A DNA stretch of 64,000 nucleotides from Scleromitrula shiraiana (GCA_028455995.1 JABELC010000004.1:3656501-3720500), one strand, 5' to 3'; counted from the stretch's first letter, positions 35,210 through 49,919 are shown. The notes: generated by a model not told the origin, from the sequence alone. Numbers and translations are program-made.

Positions 35210-36282
35210 GGGGTGTGTGAAAAATTTATTTTATTTTTGAGTTGGGGGGTGAGATTGGGGGATTTGGATGTGATTGAATGGAATTGAATGGAAACGTTGG
35301 GGGAACGTTGGGGGAGGAAATAAGAGGTAGTTATTAGTACTTATGATTCGATATGATAAAATTATGAAATGATATGATATGATACGATATGACATAATAA
35401 GCCTAGGCATCAAAAATGGAATAAGAATAAGGATTGGAAATCAATAACCAAATAAATCATTCATCATTCATCATTCATCATCCATCTCTATCTAATCTAA
35501 TCCAATAAACAAACAAACGAACAATATACCAGTGGTCACTAACAGGATGAATAATAAATCGATAGATAGACTAGTATGTATGATTTTACTCGTATAAAAT
35601 TAGATAGATAGATTCCCGTCTTCAACTTGAAGTTAGTACGAGTACGAGTAGTATTATAATCGTCGTCGTTGTAGTTGTTGTTTTAATCGGCGCTGGCTAG
35701 CTAGCTAGCTGGGTAGGTAGGTAGTTAGTTGTATTGTATTGTATTGTATTGTATTGTAGTTGTATTATTTATTTATTTTTAAAAAATGTCTTTTATATGA
35801 TTGATATATTTTATCTTTTATTTTTTTCTGTTTTTATCTTTATTTTCATCTTCTACAGATATACATCTCCTACTCTCCTATATATACATATGCATCCATG
35901 CCATGCCATGTAGTGCGTTGCGTTCACAAAATCAATCAATCAATCAATCAATCAATCAACCAACAAAACTGTGAATTGCATCAACTCGAGTCGAATAAAA
36001 TCAAATCAAATCAAATCGAATAAAAAACAAAGAGCATTAGTTATACAGAGTCCCATTGCTTTAATTCGTTCGTTCTTTCTTTCTTTCTTTCATCCATCAT
36101 AATATCAGTACCATACCATTATCTAAAATCATAACCTACTCAATTTACTACTTTCCATCATCCATTCATCCATACATTCATTCATTCATTCATTCTTTCT
36201 TTCATTTAATTTAATTCCATCCCAATCGCCATCCCCATCATCATACAATCTCCAACACACCACACCATTTCCCCACAGTAAG
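35210..36282. other. Intergenic, convergent 3' regions with microsatellites
   Basis: About 1.07 kb between two converging genes. Simple arrays include GATAT types near 35365-35395, TAGC near 35695-35712, ATTGT at 35731-35758, AATC near 35931-35958, CTTT near 36075-36091 and ATTC near 36173-36195. No gene seen. Confidence 0.65.
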
Positions 36283-39200
36283 CTAAGTCCTCCCCAAAAA
36301 CCTCAAAGCCTCCTCCCTCTCCTCCGCAGGCAACATACTAAGAACCTGCTGCACGCCCCGCAACCCGCCCTTACTATTCCCCCTCAGCAAACTAGCAACC
36401 TCAAACGCCACCCCTTCAACCTTGAGTCCCTCCACCTTCTCATGAACCACCTTCCTATTCTCCTCATACCACATCGCCACACTCTTATCATCTTTATCGA
36501 ACGCGGGGATACCCGTCCAAGCGGCGAGGGTGCGGAGATTGTTCGAGCGAGAAGCGAGTGGGTTTTTGGTGCCCGAGGAGTTGGACATGCGTTTGAGTAT
36601 GTATTCTTCGTTTACTCTTCTGCGGACGCGCCAGTAGAAGAATCTTCTTGCTTCTCTCCATTTGAGTTCTTCTCTGATGACGTTCTTGGCCTTCATGCGA
36701 CCTGCGCGATCGTGAAGATCCGCAAACTGGAGAGAGATTTGATTATAGACCGGAAGGAGTAATTGCTCTCTAGCAGTAAGCTTAGTCTTGACATCGGCGA
36801 GTTGCTCTTGAGTAAGAGATTTGTTCTCGAAGAGTTGTTTCTTAAGCTCGGCGTATTCAGGATCGAGACGAGCCATGGTCTCCAATTGTTTATCCCTACG
36901 GTACTTGATGTTGACAATACCTTCTGGTTCAAGGACACCACCACGAGCATCTTCATCTGCATACATTTCCATATATTCTGGGTTAATTGTTGGATCAACG
37001 ACGACCTAAAATCATTAGCCAAGCATTCAGTATTATTCAAGACAGAAAAACTTACCCAAGAACCACCACGTAATTCTCCAAATGGAGGAATGTAAACAAA
37101 GACAGGTTGCTCATACTTAACAAGAGCATCAACGATATAAGAACCATACTTCAAAACCTCATTATACATATCTCTTTGACCACCCGAGAAACCTCTCCAG
37201 TTAGCCAAAATCATCAAAGGTAATTGCTCACCATTGTTGAAATCCTTAATAGCTTGAGCGGTCTTGAAAGCCGAGTTAGGATACCAAACACCACCAGCCT
37301 CGTTGGAAATTTGTTCTGTTGAGTCTGGGTTTGCTGGATCGGCTGGGGTAATGTTTTCGACTGATCGGGTTTCGACGGCAATAACACCCATTGGGATACC
37401 ACCAAGACGAGCACGACCAACAACAACAGTCTTTGCCCAGCCACCGAGGGTCTCAACGAATGAGTCCTTATCGAAGAGACCATGCATGAAACCTTCATCG
37501 TCTTCCTTACCAGCGATGATATTTCTAACATCATAAGGTTGCTTCTCAGGTGGACTATAAGTAATATCACGATCCCAAGAGTCTTGAGCAGGACCGATTG
37601 GTAATGGACTGTTTCTCTTATCTGGAACATAAGCCATCCACTCAACAATCTTAGAAACACCCTCGAAATCATCATTGGCAGTCATATGAGAGACACCGTT
37701 CTTGTACATGATTTGAGTACCACCAAGTTGCAAGTTAGATGTGTAAACCTCACGACCGAGAAGTTTGTTGATGGCGGGAGCACCGGTCAAGATGATAGGT
37801 TGTCCCTCGATTTGAATGGCACGTTGACCAAGACGAACCAAGTAAGCACCGATACCTAAAATTATTAGCATGAAACCGTTTAATCATGAGCAGAAAGTAC
37901 ATACCAACTGAACGACAAGTCACCAAAGTAATGGTGAAAATATCCTCATAAGCTCTGCTAGTAGCACCAGCAATCAAACCAGATCCCTTCAAACACTCAA
38001 CACCAAGACCATCTTCAGCACCAACAATAGTAGTAATCTTATGTCTCGTTTCACCATCCTCAGTGATCTCCTCAGTAATGACATCCTTGGCCTTTCCATC
38101 CTCAAATCTCTTCTTAGTATCATCGTCCAAGTAGAGATATTTGAAGCCAGCTTCTTGCCTTTCAGGGTCCTTCCAAGCAACCTTGAAATGAGGGATAAGC
38201 TCCTCGGCCATACCGATACGAGCACCAGAGTTGGCAGAAAGGTAAATACGTGGAATACCCAATTTTCTAGCAAGCTCGGTGCACTTGTGGAAGAATTGAT
38301 CTTCCTTCGGTCCGAAACTACCAATTCTGAAGGTAATATCGTTGGCAACAATGATGAATTTTCGGCCTCGTGGGTATTCAGGGGTTCTGGCAGTAACGAT
38401 CCAACCAACCATACCATGATTATTGGTACCCGGTTCACGTAAGACTTCAGCAAGATTGTCATTGTCATCCAAGACAAGTTCACTGTAATCAATACATTCA
38501 CCAGTTGGTGGTTGCTTATCGGACAAGGATGGATGTTTGCTAACAGCCTTGACCCAACTGTTTTGAATGGCCTGTCTGAAGAGTTCTGGGAAGTCGTAGA
38601 CATATTGAGTACCCATAAGATGAGCCTTGTATCTCTTTGGTTGCAACCATTCCTTGGTAGGGTATGGAGTTGTTACGGATCTCAAATGCATGGAACCAAT
38701 CTTGGTAGTACCTCCAATGCTCTGGAAGACCCATTCATTACCCTTCTCGGATTTGCGCTCGGCATACATCTCGACTTGAATGACGTATCCAGAAGTATTG
38801 GTGATGACAACACGAAGAGGGTATGAGTTGCCAGTCTCAGGATCAGTGCAAACGATACGGATCTCAGCACCAGTAACGCGAAGTCTCCAAAGACGACGAC
38901 CGAAACGTTCCAAAAATCCACCAAGAGCCTCTTCAATCTCAGAAGGTTGAAGAGGGAAGACTGGTGAGAAATTGATGAAGATATGGTTAAGATCAGAGTT
39001 ATTGTTTCCAATGATCTCCAATGCGTCCAAGATATCATTCATCAATCGATCAGACTCAGAGATCAAATATTCAGCAGTTGGAATTTCATCACGAAGTCTT
39101 CCAGGACGAACAACAGCACGAGTAAAGTATCTCTTATCACTTGGGACTTCCGTTCCAACGGCTTCATATATGTGGATATTTCTATTTTCCGTGAAGACTG

Positions 39201-42200
39201 GGGTAATGCGGAATTTGGAAAGTCTCCCAAGTTCAAGTTGGAAAGCCAAAGCCGGTTCGATGTGACGAATGCTCTCATCTTCCTCATAATTTGGGCCTCT
39301 GAAAGTGTAGTATCCAGGGTATGAACCATCCTTGCGACCGCAGATGAATGTCAAACGGCGAATACGACGATTGAGGAGTTCTTCCTTGTATTCATTGACA
39401 ATCATCTTGATCTTGGTGACAGTCTCGTTATCGTCAAGACTCTCGGCATCCTGAATGGCGACGTTGCAAACAGCAGTAAGTTCATCCTCGTTGTCAAGAC
39501 GTGGAGGCGCAATCTTGCGTTTACCACCGAGCTCTGGCATTAGTCCATTCAAAGGTTTCTTCTTGCTACCAGCAGTTGGGAAGACCTCAAGAGCTTTTTG
39601 TAGGTACTCCTCGGCCTCATCAAGATATTGGACTGGAACAATAACACCCTTTCTCGTTGGTTCGTGATCGGGCTTGTTGGTAAGATAAGTCATATCACTG
39701 ATAGAGCTGATACGCTTGAATGGATTGCTGCTTTCGAAAGAGGGAGTAGCTGGCGTGGATGGAGCAGACGATTGAACGGCCATACCGAATTCTGAAGGTC
39801 CAACTTTGCGTAGAACGAAATCCCAAGAGACGATGAAAGGAGGATCAGATGTCTCATTATGATACTCAATCTTCTTCAAAGAATAGGCTCTGTAAGCACG
39901 ACGAATGTAAACCTCAAGAGCAGCAAGAGAAACCCAAGGGTCGTGATGACCGAAGAAGATAGGCAAGACATCGAAAACGGTGTACTTGGAATCAACAACC
40001 TCCTTGAGAACCTCAAGATCTGGTTCTCTATGCTCCCAGCCAGTCTCACCATATCTGGATTCGACGACTGAAGATCTAAGAATATGTTCCATCTGTGCAG
40101 CACGCTCCTCGAGAGAGGGAAGAGCGCATTGAATGAGAATCTCACGTGCTTTCAACGAAACCTTTGCAGTTTGACGAGATTCCAACTCCGTGAGGCTTCG
40201 AAGTGCTGGTCTAAGGTATTTGGCAACATCACCAGCATTTGGCTTGTTGGGGCGGTACTCGTCAAGAATAGCAAGGATAAGGTTATTCTTGGCACCAACT
40301 CTGCTGTGGGATAAAACAGTCTGGACCACCTTGGTAACATCATCCTTGTTCTCATCTCTGAGCTTAAGAATGACTTCTTCATCACGGGAGGTACGACCAG
40401 AGAATAGACGTTCAACGGCAGCATATTCCTCAAGGTAGCCAGAGAAGACAGAAAACTCGTGGGCCTTTTGTCCATTAGCATATCTATCAAGAACAGCGAT
40501 CAATGGACTGAGAGAAGTGGTGAGAAGGTCAACATCGGCAGGCGCAACGTTCTCTTCCAAAAATCGTTGAAGTGCCTTGGAAAGATTCTTGGCAGGGAAT
40601 TCGGCATTTCGAGACTTGGCTCTCTCAACGATCTGAGTAAGACTTGCATCCAATTTTTGAGGCATTCTTGCGTGGAGAGCAGAGAATTGAGCATTAAATT
40701 CACCATATGGTAATTCGGGATCTCTAAGAACCTCAATCAGTTCCTTCATAGTTGAAACCATAATGACCTGGTTATCGAAACCATCAAGAATGTTTTTGAG
40801 GATATTTCGAAGGAGCGAGAAACGTTGCGCAGGCTTGGTACCGACAACTTGTGGGGCACCAAACTCAGGAAGATGTCCCAAGAAAGGCTGAGCATGCTTG
40901 ACTCTAGATGGGTCATCCAGAGAAAGTATACCAAGGATATCACCAGCTTCAAGAGTAGCTCCTGGTTGCTTGATGAGTTGTACAATACCATCTTCAGAGG
41001 CAATAAGAGGCATGTACATCTTCATGACTTCGACTTCAGCAAATGCTTGACCAGCTTTAATGTGCTCACCATTGTCGATGGTGAATTTGACGAGCTTTCC
41101 TGGAGATGGAGTTCGGAGTTGAGTTGGATCGTTCTCCTGCTCCAGCAAGCAGGTCTTGCTGTCGACACTCAAACGAGTGGCACCAACTTCCTCCTTCCAG
41201 TAAACGTTGTGAGATCTTCCATTAAGGAGAACAAGAAGACCACCATCGCTCAAAGCACGTACACCAACTGAGCATTTTGATCCATTAATGAAAAGGTGAT
41301 AACTATCCAAGCTCGATCTAGTAGCAGTGAATTTGTATCTGTGGCCATCATAAATGAAATCGATTGGGAAAACAGTCTTCAAAATATCCTTAGATGGAAC
41401 TTGACCCTTCTCCAGGGAATTTCGGTATTCAGTAATGCAAGCCTCACTCGCGATATGAGCCTTGGTAACGGCACCACAAACAACAGCAAGTATAGGATCC
41501 GGTCTCTCAGCTGTCAATTTGTTGGAGATAAGCTCATCAAGCCATCCAGTGGTAATAGTGTTGTCCTCGAAAGCTGGAGTTTCCAAAAGCTTAATCAAAT
41601 ATTCAACGGTGGTTCTGAAATCACCACGAATACTCAATTCTTTCAAAGCAACAACCATATGTTTCCTAGATGCCGAACGATTCTCTCCATATGCGAAAAT
41701 GTGACCGAATTGGGAATCAGAGAAACTATGAATACCACCAGCTGTACCAACAGAGAAATAACCCCAGACGTTGGAACTACTCCTGAAGTTCAACTCATGC
41801 ATCATACCACTCGAAGGCTTGAAACCCTCTCCAGGATCTTCGGAAGTGATACGACAGGCGGTGGTATGTCCTTTTGGACTTGGTCGTCGCTGAGTCTGAA
41901 GACTAGTTTCCTTCGAGAAATCGAAATCAATTTCCGTGGTGGTCGAGGGATCAACTCCGTATAATAATCTGATATCTCTGATTCTGTGTAAAGGCAAACC
42001 CATTGCAATTTGAAGTTGAGCCGCAGGCAAGTTAACACCACTGACCATCTCAGTCGTTGGATGTTCGACTTGCAAACGGGGGTTCAATTCCAAAAAGTAG
42101 AATTTGTCATCGGCATGCGAATACAAATATTCGACTGTACCAGCAGAAACATAACCTACAAGACGACCAAGACGGACAGCTGCCTTCTCCATAGCTTGGA

Positions 42201-43409
42201 AAGTAGCTGGTTTTGCAATGGTGACAGGGGCTTCCTCGATAATCTTTTGATGTCTTCGCTGAACGGAACAATCTCTTCCAAAAAGAGAAATGTTGTTTCC
42301 GTATTCATCAGCCAACAATTGAACCTCCAAATGTCTCGCATTACCAGCCAACTTCATGATGAAGATAGGAGAACCTGGAATCTCGCTTGCAGCAGCTTTG
42401 TAAAGAGCCTCGAAACCATTCTCAGAATCGGCTTTTCGAATACCCTTTCCTCCACCACCCTCGGAAGCTTTGATCATAACTGGGAAACCAATCTCCTTTG
42501 CCTTTTCTAGACCCTCTTCCCAAGATTGTACGCAACCCTTCATGTAAACATCGTCATCGACCGTGACGATACCCTCCTCGTTGACTGCAACCTTGTCGAC
42601 TCCAGTTCCCGACCATGGTATACAAGGTACTTGAGCATGTTGTGCCACAATTGTCGAAGAGATCTTGTCACCGAGGGATCTCATTGCTGAACCTGGAGGA
42701 CCAATAAATACAATCTTTTTCGGACTCGCAGCTAAGGATTCCGGAAGTTTTGGGTTTTCTGAAGCATGTCCCCTATAATTTGTTAGTATCCATTCTAAAA
42801 TTCTCTTCCAAATCATCCCATAAAAAATTGAACCTACCATCCAGCCCATACAGCGTGAACATCCATTCTCTCGGCCACATCAACAATCAACTCCACGTTA
42901 GCATAGTTGTTGTTATTAGTACCACCCGGAACCTCAACATATTGATCTGCCATACGAATATAATCCGCATTTGCTTGTAAATCCTCGGGGGTAGCCATGA
43001 CGGTAAATTGAATAGCCCTCTCATCACCGAAAGTTTCGTAGGCCCATTTTCGTACCGATCGAATCTCTTTGACTGCCGCAATACCATTGTTTGCTATCAG
43101 AACCTAGATAGGATTGTCAACTGATTTGTTCTGGTATTCGAGGGCTCGGGAATGCATGGGGAATGCATATTAAGGGAGAAAATTCAGGTTTCGAGGTCAA
43201 AAAAAAGGGAAGAAACTTACATTGGTAATAACAGTATGTCCATCAGATTGTGCAACGAAATCCTTAACTTTACTCGCAGGAGCATTTTCCAATCTATTAC
43301 CACCAATAAAATGATCTGCAAGATTATGTCTTGCAGCATAAGAGCTTCCAGATCCATTATTCAATATGGGAACTGTTCCATTTGTGTGTGTTGAATTTGT
43401 TTCCGCCAT
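36283..43409 (-). CDS. acc1: Acetyl-CoA carboxylase, multifunctional
   Basis: Carboxylates acetyl-CoA to malonyl-CoA, the committed step of fatty acid synthesis, in the cytosol. Exons 43409-43221, 43103-42838, 42772-37905, 37855-37056 and 37005-36283 give 2,281 residues with all phases consistent. Domains in order are biotin carboxylase (VLIANNGIAAVKEIRSVRKW at its start; ATP-grasp motif GGGGKGIRK), biotin carboxyl carrier (EVMKMYMPL, biotinylated Lys736), a central regulatory region, and the carboxyltransferase domains near the C-terminus (GSFGPKEDQFF, LSANSGARIG, and the split Gly-rich block GIGAYLVRLGQR). Length equals the fungal norm. This is the essential housekeeping enzyme; no odd features apart from a cluster of two introns in the first 600 bp. 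Confidence 0.97.
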
Positions 43410-44520
43410 TTTGGGTATAAATGTGGAAGATGTTGAGCGAGGGGAGGAAGGAGAGGTTATTGTGATGGAATTTGACGTTGTAGTTGTAGAATCCGTTGAA
43501 ATGTATGATACCGGGCTCGTAATTGACGAGCAAAGAAGGGATTGTTGCCAGTAAATAGACTTAAATCCTTGGAATGGAGGTAGGAGATGAAGCCGGTGGA
43601 TTATACCAGCTGAGAAAATGGTGAATCGTTATATGTAAGACAGTCGTCACTGCACACACAAAAATTATTGCCTGCCGGGGTCGTTTGGAATCTTTTTAGC
43701 TGCTTATGTTTCCCTTTTCCCTTCCCCTTCAATATCTTTTTCCGTCTTGATCAATGAAGAATGAGCTCGGAAAATAGAGGAATCTAATATCTGTAAAAAT
43801 TGATATATGATTGTAAGAAAAAGTGACTGAAGAAACAAATCTTGCAAAGTAGTAAGATTAATCAGATACGTGCAAGAAGAAGTCTTTTTAAGAAATAAAA
43901 TAATACATAAGCAAATAGATATGAGTAGACGATAGAGAGGAATGGGTAATGACTTAGAGAAGAAGAAGAAGAAGAAGCTTTTATTGACTAGGGGTTTGTG
44001 AGGTTTTAAAAAGATTTGACTTACTTCCTCTAGTTTTATGTATGAACTAAATAAAGTACTCAACAACCTGGGGTATCAAGTATCAACCAAATAGAGTAAT
44101 AAAATGTTCCGTAGAAGGGAAGAAAAAAAAAAGGAATTGTTGGAATTGGAATTGTAATTGTAATTGGAATTGGAATCAAAAATGATCAACCAGACTTTTA
44201 TCTTCTTTTTACTTACGGGACTTTTCCCCTTTTAAAAGACTGTAGATTGAATGGATATTATAAATAAATAAAGTAAGTAAGTAATAAGTAATAAGTATTG
44301 AAGTAATAAGTAAGTATTGAAGTATGTGTATAAAAGTATAGAGATTGATGAAATATTGATCAATGGCTGCTGGTACTACTGGTACTGGTAATGAAGATAT
44401 TCTCGGGTAGTTTTTTGTTGATTCTAGAAAATTGAGGGGAACATTCCCTTATCAAAATGGATACAGATACAATAATAATAAAATATATCTTCTTATTTAC
44501 AAACCAAACAACATATAAAA

Positions 44521-44563
44521 GACAAGACAAGACAAGACAAGACAAGACAAGACAAGACAAGAC
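44521..44563. repeat. (GACAA)~8 microsatellite
   Basis: About eight copies of a 5-base unit. The same unit in the same orientation recurs at 52572-52611. Confidence 0.85.
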
Positions 44564-45403
44564 AGACAGCCTCAACATAAAAGTATATATATATATATAT
44601 GTATATGTATATATATATAACTAATAAACCTCGCAAACCTTCGGATTCTCCAAAACATCTACAATCCTCTTCGCAAACATTCGCAATCCAAGCACACCAC
44701 CTACCATCGCCCCAAAAACCCTCATCCCTCTTATCCTCCTACCCACCCTCATCTATCCATCCATCCATCCATCCATCCCTTCGCAACACCCAAGAGCCGA
44801 AAGAAAACCAAAGAAAACCAAAGGACACCAAAAAGAAGAGATCCAACCACCAAATACCACACATCTCATCTCGCATGCATACAATACCAACCATCATACC
44901 CTCCCGAGCTCGAGCTCGAGCTCCCCTCCTTTCCCTCCCTCAACACATCCCGCTTCCCAAACCCCCACTAAACCGCAAACAGTAAAGTACGTTTCCCAAC
45001 GACCATAAATTTATTCCTTACCTCACCAATTTTTTTCTTGAATGATGATCCCCCGGGCCGAGAGTAATTAAGGACAAGCCAGACAGCGAGCAAGGATTTA
45101 GAATTATTATTAATTTCCCTTTGATATTCTTATTCTTATTATTCTTGTTATTATTCTTATTCTTTGCTTCCCTGGCTTGGTGATACAAATCTCCTTCCTC
45201 GGCTGACATCTGTCGTCTCAAATATTATACCGTATGTATGTATGTATGTAGTCTGTAGCCCTACATAGATTATTGAACTTCGCATCTCCTGCGATACCCA
45301 GATTAAGTAAAGCAAGCAACCAAGTAACCAAACCAAGTAACCAAGTAACCAAGCAAACAAGCATTGAATCCATAACATCAGCTCAATGTAATCCCGAATC
45401 ACC

Positions 45404-45439
<36 letters not shown>

Positions 45440-45658
45440 CATTATTACTATCCATACCATCCATAACTCAATCTCAACAATCAGGTACAGTACCGTATCT
45501 GAGCTTAACATAGATCGATACCAAGTCCACCCATCCATCCATCCATCCATCCATCTTACCCCATCGGACATCCGTCCACAGCTTTTCATCCGTCCGCCAT
45601 CCATTCCACTCCATTCCATTCCACATCACTTCCCTCACATCACTTCCCTCACATACAA

Positions 45659-45728
45659 TCCTCACCTCTCACCTCTCACCTCTCACCTCTCACCTCTCAC
45701 CTCTCACCTCTCACCTCTCACCTCTCAC
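45659..45728. repeat. (CTCACCT)~10 minisatellite
   Basis: About ten near-perfect copies of a 7-base pyrimidine-rich unit, followed directly by a (CATC)n array at 45731-45777. The plus strand here is almost free of G. Confidence 0.9.
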
Positions 45729-46924
45729 AGATCCATCCATCCATCCATCCATCCATCCATCCATCCATCCATCCATCTCATCGAAAACGAATGAATCCAC
45801 GAACTCTGTTTCTTTTATTCTTTAGTCCACGCCATACTAGTTAATAGCTATTATATGCTATGATATGATATAATATAATATAATATAATGCCGGTAGCAA
45901 AGAAATACCTCGTCCCAGAGCACAGACTATAAAGTACCAGTACCAATACCAGTACCAGTACCAGTACCAGTACCAGTGGCAGTGCTCGGACACTCAACTC
46001 ATCGTCACAAATACGAATGGGCTCTTGCGGTGCGGTGCGGTGCGGTGCGGTGCGGTTGGTTGATTGGTCTCGCAAGTTGCTATCGTGTTGTTGTTGTTGT
46101 TTGAATGGGTTTACATAGGTAAGGTAAGGTATGGCATGTCATGTCATGTATGTTATATCTCTTTTACGTCATGTCATTTCATTTCATTCTCTTAGTGTAT
46201 TGTATGTATCACTATAGGTATCTTATTGTCCCCATCTTCTTCTCTCCATACTCTCCGCCCTTTCTTTTCCTTCTCCTCCACTACCATCCAGCATCACCAA
46301 CACTCCATCCATCTCAATCTCCCCAACTCCAACTCCACCCCCTCCGACAACAAAATGAAAGAAACCTCTCATATTCCTTCACATCCTCCTCATACCCCCT
46401 CACCATCTACTCTATGCTAAGCTAGCTAGCTATGTACAACAAAAGAAAAATATAGGTTTATTCTCAAAAAAGAAAGTAAGTAGAGGTATAGCTATGAATC
46501 CAATCCATCAATCGACCAAGCAAAACAATCAAAGCCAAACATCCATCTCCAAATCCCCAATCCCAATACCAATACCAATACCAATACCGATGCCAAATAT
46601 GCCACTCAATACCCAGCTAGCTGTGTGCAAAACAAAAAAACATGACATGTAATAGCCAGCAAACAAGCAGGCAAGTAACGAACGCCCTTCCCTGCCCCTC
46701 CTATTTCACATTACACCATCCATTCCAATTGAAACCGAAAATAGCTATCAAGCAAGCGAGTAAGCCAAAATCCAGTCCAAGCAAGGCAAGTCAAGTCTAG
46801 TCCCATATACTGTATACAAGCGAAAAGAAGAAGAACAATAAGGAGATATAGAGAAGTAGGATGAGGACAAGGATGAATATATATCTCAGTCAACTTGATT
46901 CAAACAAAATGAAATCAAATCAAC

Positions 46925-48770
46925 TCAATAACATTCCCCCACCCCGCTCAACCTTCTCTGCCTCCCCTGAATGGTCGGTAACCTCTCCTCCCCCTCCCGA
47001 AACCCATGACTCGTACTTGTCCTCCTCGGGATCCTAGGCGTAACCAACGCTGCCACGCCTCCACTTTTCCTCCTCGGGAGTCCAGAGGGCGTGGGGATTC
47101 CGGAAGATCCATCCGCGTGCAGTATACTTGCTCTTCTGCTAGGTGGGGGTGGGGTTTGGAAATCCATGTTTTCGCGATTTATGCCAATGTATGATACGCT
47201 CTGGGAATGTGAATGTCTTCCCTCTCCGTGTCTATCTCCATAGCTTCCTCCCATGCTTGATCTAGCTCTTCTAGCATCCGCGATTTGTGATTGCGAATAA
47301 TGACCGATGGGTGTTCGTGAGCCGGGTCGCGAAGTTGCGGTTCGACTTGAGGGACGTTCGTAAATACTCCCGCTTGCTTCACTACTTGGTCGACTATCAT
47401 TTCCATCTCTGTTTGCTACGGGTCCAAATGATAATCTGCTAATCCCTGTTGTGGAAAGTCTTGGTATATGTCTAGAAGATGGGGTTTCTTCTCCAGTCAT
47501 TGATGATGTTGTGCTTGCGCTTGCTGTGCTTCCAGTTGTTCTCTTCCTACCACGAATTGTAACACTTGGTGGCATAATTGCACCTCCCATGGCAGATGTG
47601 GTTCTCGGGGAAGCGTGCGGTGGTGTTAAAACAGGTGCCGGTAATTTAGATCTTGCAGATTGCACTCTTTGTTCCAACCTTTGCATTTGTGCGGTTAGAT
47701 TTCGAATATGTGTAAGTGATGTCGAGTTGGGTAATCCTCGTGTAGGTGGTGCTTTTTGTTTCGTTTGACGAATAACGGCCGGTGTCGAACTTCTTAATTT
47801 CGAGTTATTGTTGTCGTGATTTGGCGTCTGCGCTGTGGATTCACGAATCGTGGAAGATACGTATCGAGTTGTAAGAGGTTTCAGTGTCGGTGTATTCCCA
47901 TTCGGTAATTTCAGTTTACTCTGAGGGGGTATAATTGGCGTCTTTAATCCAGCTCGTGCGGATGCCGATGCTTCTGACATCGGTGGAGATGGAGGTGTTG
48001 GAGTTTCGGAAATAGTGTCATTTGTAGAAACAGATTTGGTATCTGGTGGAGTGGTGATCAATGGAGAAGAAGTGGCGGATCTTGGCGACCTCTCGAAAGA
48101 AGGGGAATTTGGTGCAGTTAGATCTGTCGTAATAGTAGGATATTGTCGCTTTCGTAATTTGTCTTGCATGATATCTGCTTCGACCTTCAAATCTGATAAT
48201 TCGTCGCGTAATCGTTGTGTCTCGATCCGCAAATTTTCTCTTTCGGTTTCACCAATTCTTATCTCTTCCTCCATCATGACCCCTCGTTCAATAGAAACAT
48301 TGAATTTGGACTCCATGTCCTCCAAGGATGAAAATGTATTCCGCGCCTGTCTTTCGATATCGTCATTCTGAACCTCGATGTCGCGCAGTTGTAACTGCAT
48401 AGTTCGATTCGCATCTCGTAAGGTAGTGATTTCCTTTTGCAATACATTTTGCGCCGCACTTGCTTCACTCTTTGATTGTTTGTATTTTGTCTATCAGAAT
48501 TTCGTCAGCAAATATTCCAGATCCAATAATTCCACCTCAATAAAAACATACCTTCCACTCTTCCACCTCAAATCCTAAGGTCTCCACCTTCTCCTGCAGT
48601 ATCCTTTCTCTGCGTTCCGCAGCCTCTACATCCTTTTCCAACTCCGCTTCAAGCTCCTGCGAACTTGCTTGAAACTCCGATAATTCATTTTCCAGTTGTT
48701 CGTATTGTTGTTTGTAGTATGCGATCGCATCCACCAGATCCGCCGGTGGTGAAGATGGTGGTTCCGACAT
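46925..48770 (-). CDS. nudE: NudE/Nde1-type nuclear distribution protein
   Basis: NudE proteins bind Lis1 and cytoplasmic dynein and help position nuclei in hyphae. Exons 48770-48552 and 48490-46925 give 594 residues. The N-terminus starts with a short Pro-rich piece and then a long coiled coil (about residues 12-215) with the family-typical YYKQQYEQLENELSEFQ and LEDMESKFNVSIERGVMMEEE blocks, the latter being the conserved NudE domain. The remaining 380 residues are Ser/Thr/Pro-rich and basic, probably disordered and phosphorylated. The 61-bp intron lies at phase 0 inside the coiled coil. The length is like that of Aspergillus NudE and Neurospora RO11. Assignment is firm. Confidence 0.88.
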
Positions 48771-49888
48771 TTGGTCGATTGGTTTATTGGCTGTTCTTTA
48801 AATCGTATCGTATGGATCTTTCTTCTCGCTATCTTAAACCCGATTTGTTGCGCCGCGCTAACCTTCACTCCAGTTTTTGTGGTTTTCTGCGAGGTATGCG
48901 TGATATTCCGTTGCTGTGTTGACGATGTATCAAATAAATAATACCAGCGAAAATAACCTCACAATGTAAAACTGCAAATTCGAAGCGGGCAGCAGTGGTA
49001 GTGGCGGTGTCAGGATAATACGGTCTCTCGTATCCTGGTAACTGAAATGTTGTTGTTGTTTTTTCGTTATTGATCTCAAGAATAAACAAGTGAACTCCTT
49101 AAAATTCTATTTTGGCGATCAACAATAGAATAGTGAAGGGGTCCAAAATTGAATAAATGTTTCGTGATGCCGTCGTGATAATTCGTGAATCTCCCTTTTT
49201 CATCCGCAAAAGTAATAAAATGGAAAAGAATAATTAAGATAGTAGTTGTTGTGGTATTAATCGAAAAAAAGGAAGAAAAAAAAGTACTTTAGCACTGCTG
49301 ATATTGTCGAATCGAAGTAATAAAAATCCTTGAGTGGTCCAGTAAGTAAGTAAGTAAGTAAGTCGTTGGTTTAAAAGGAAGGTATAGTATTTGTTGATGT
49401 CGAGTATTAGTATTGTTTACAGAGATATGTTGTTGTTGTCGAGGTGTCGAGCGATCGCGGGTCGGAACGATACTAGATCGACACTTGGCTTAGTATGGTA
49501 TGTATGTCTACAGAACGGGTATCGCTGCTATAATAGGATTTATCGGTCCAAAAAATCAAAGGAAGGAAGAAATGGATAAAATTTAATTAAGAAAAGGAAG
49601 TTGTAATTGTCGTCGTCGTTGTTATTTGTTGATATTTGAAAACAAGATATATCAGATAAAGTTCGAATATAGAAGAAGGTAAACAAAAATAAAATAAAAT
49701 CAAATAAAAAGAAGGAAGAATGATCGGTGAATTGAATAATTATTCAAAAAGAAGAAGAAAAAAAGAAGTTCTCTAGAAGGAAAAAAAGATTCAAGGTTCA
49801 AGATCTCAAAAAAAAAGTTGAAGGGAGGGTCGAAGGTAGAGAAGGTAGAGAGAGAAGGTCGAGAAGATTATGGAGGGTAGTGAGGGAA

Positions 49889-49919
<31 letters not shown>

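Larger units (their letters stand above)
43410..46924. other. 3.5-kb gene-free, microsatellite-rich region
   Basis: No supported gene between the acetyl-CoA carboxylase start and the NudE stop. The first few hundred bases should contain the carboxylase promoter and 5' UTR. The rest is dominated by tandem arrays: AGTAA/ATAAGTA near 44270-44325, GACAA at 44521-44563, CATC near 44756-44780, GAGCTC near 44914-44931, GTAT near 45232-45251, ACCAAGTA near 45318-45352, TTAC near 45406-45438, CATC at 45530-45554, CTCACCT at 45659-45728, CATC at 45731-45777, TACCAG near 45930-45977 and GCGGT at 46028-46056. Open frames crossing these arrays encode only their own repeats. Confidence 0.7.

Noticed and set aside
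19827..43409. Lipoxygenase, Doa10 and acetyl-CoA carboxylase as a lipid gene cluster
   Set aside because: Mixed orientations, housekeeping genes and no tailoring enzymes or shared regulator; proximity alone is not evidence.
44916..44931. Self-complementary GAGCTC repeat as a regulatory palindrome
   Set aside because: Part of simple-repeat DNA; any GAGCTC array is palindromic by composition.
45273..45794. 173-residue plus-strand open frame
   Set aside because: It is made almost wholly of microsatellite translation (LTY, SIHP and SHLSPLT runs).
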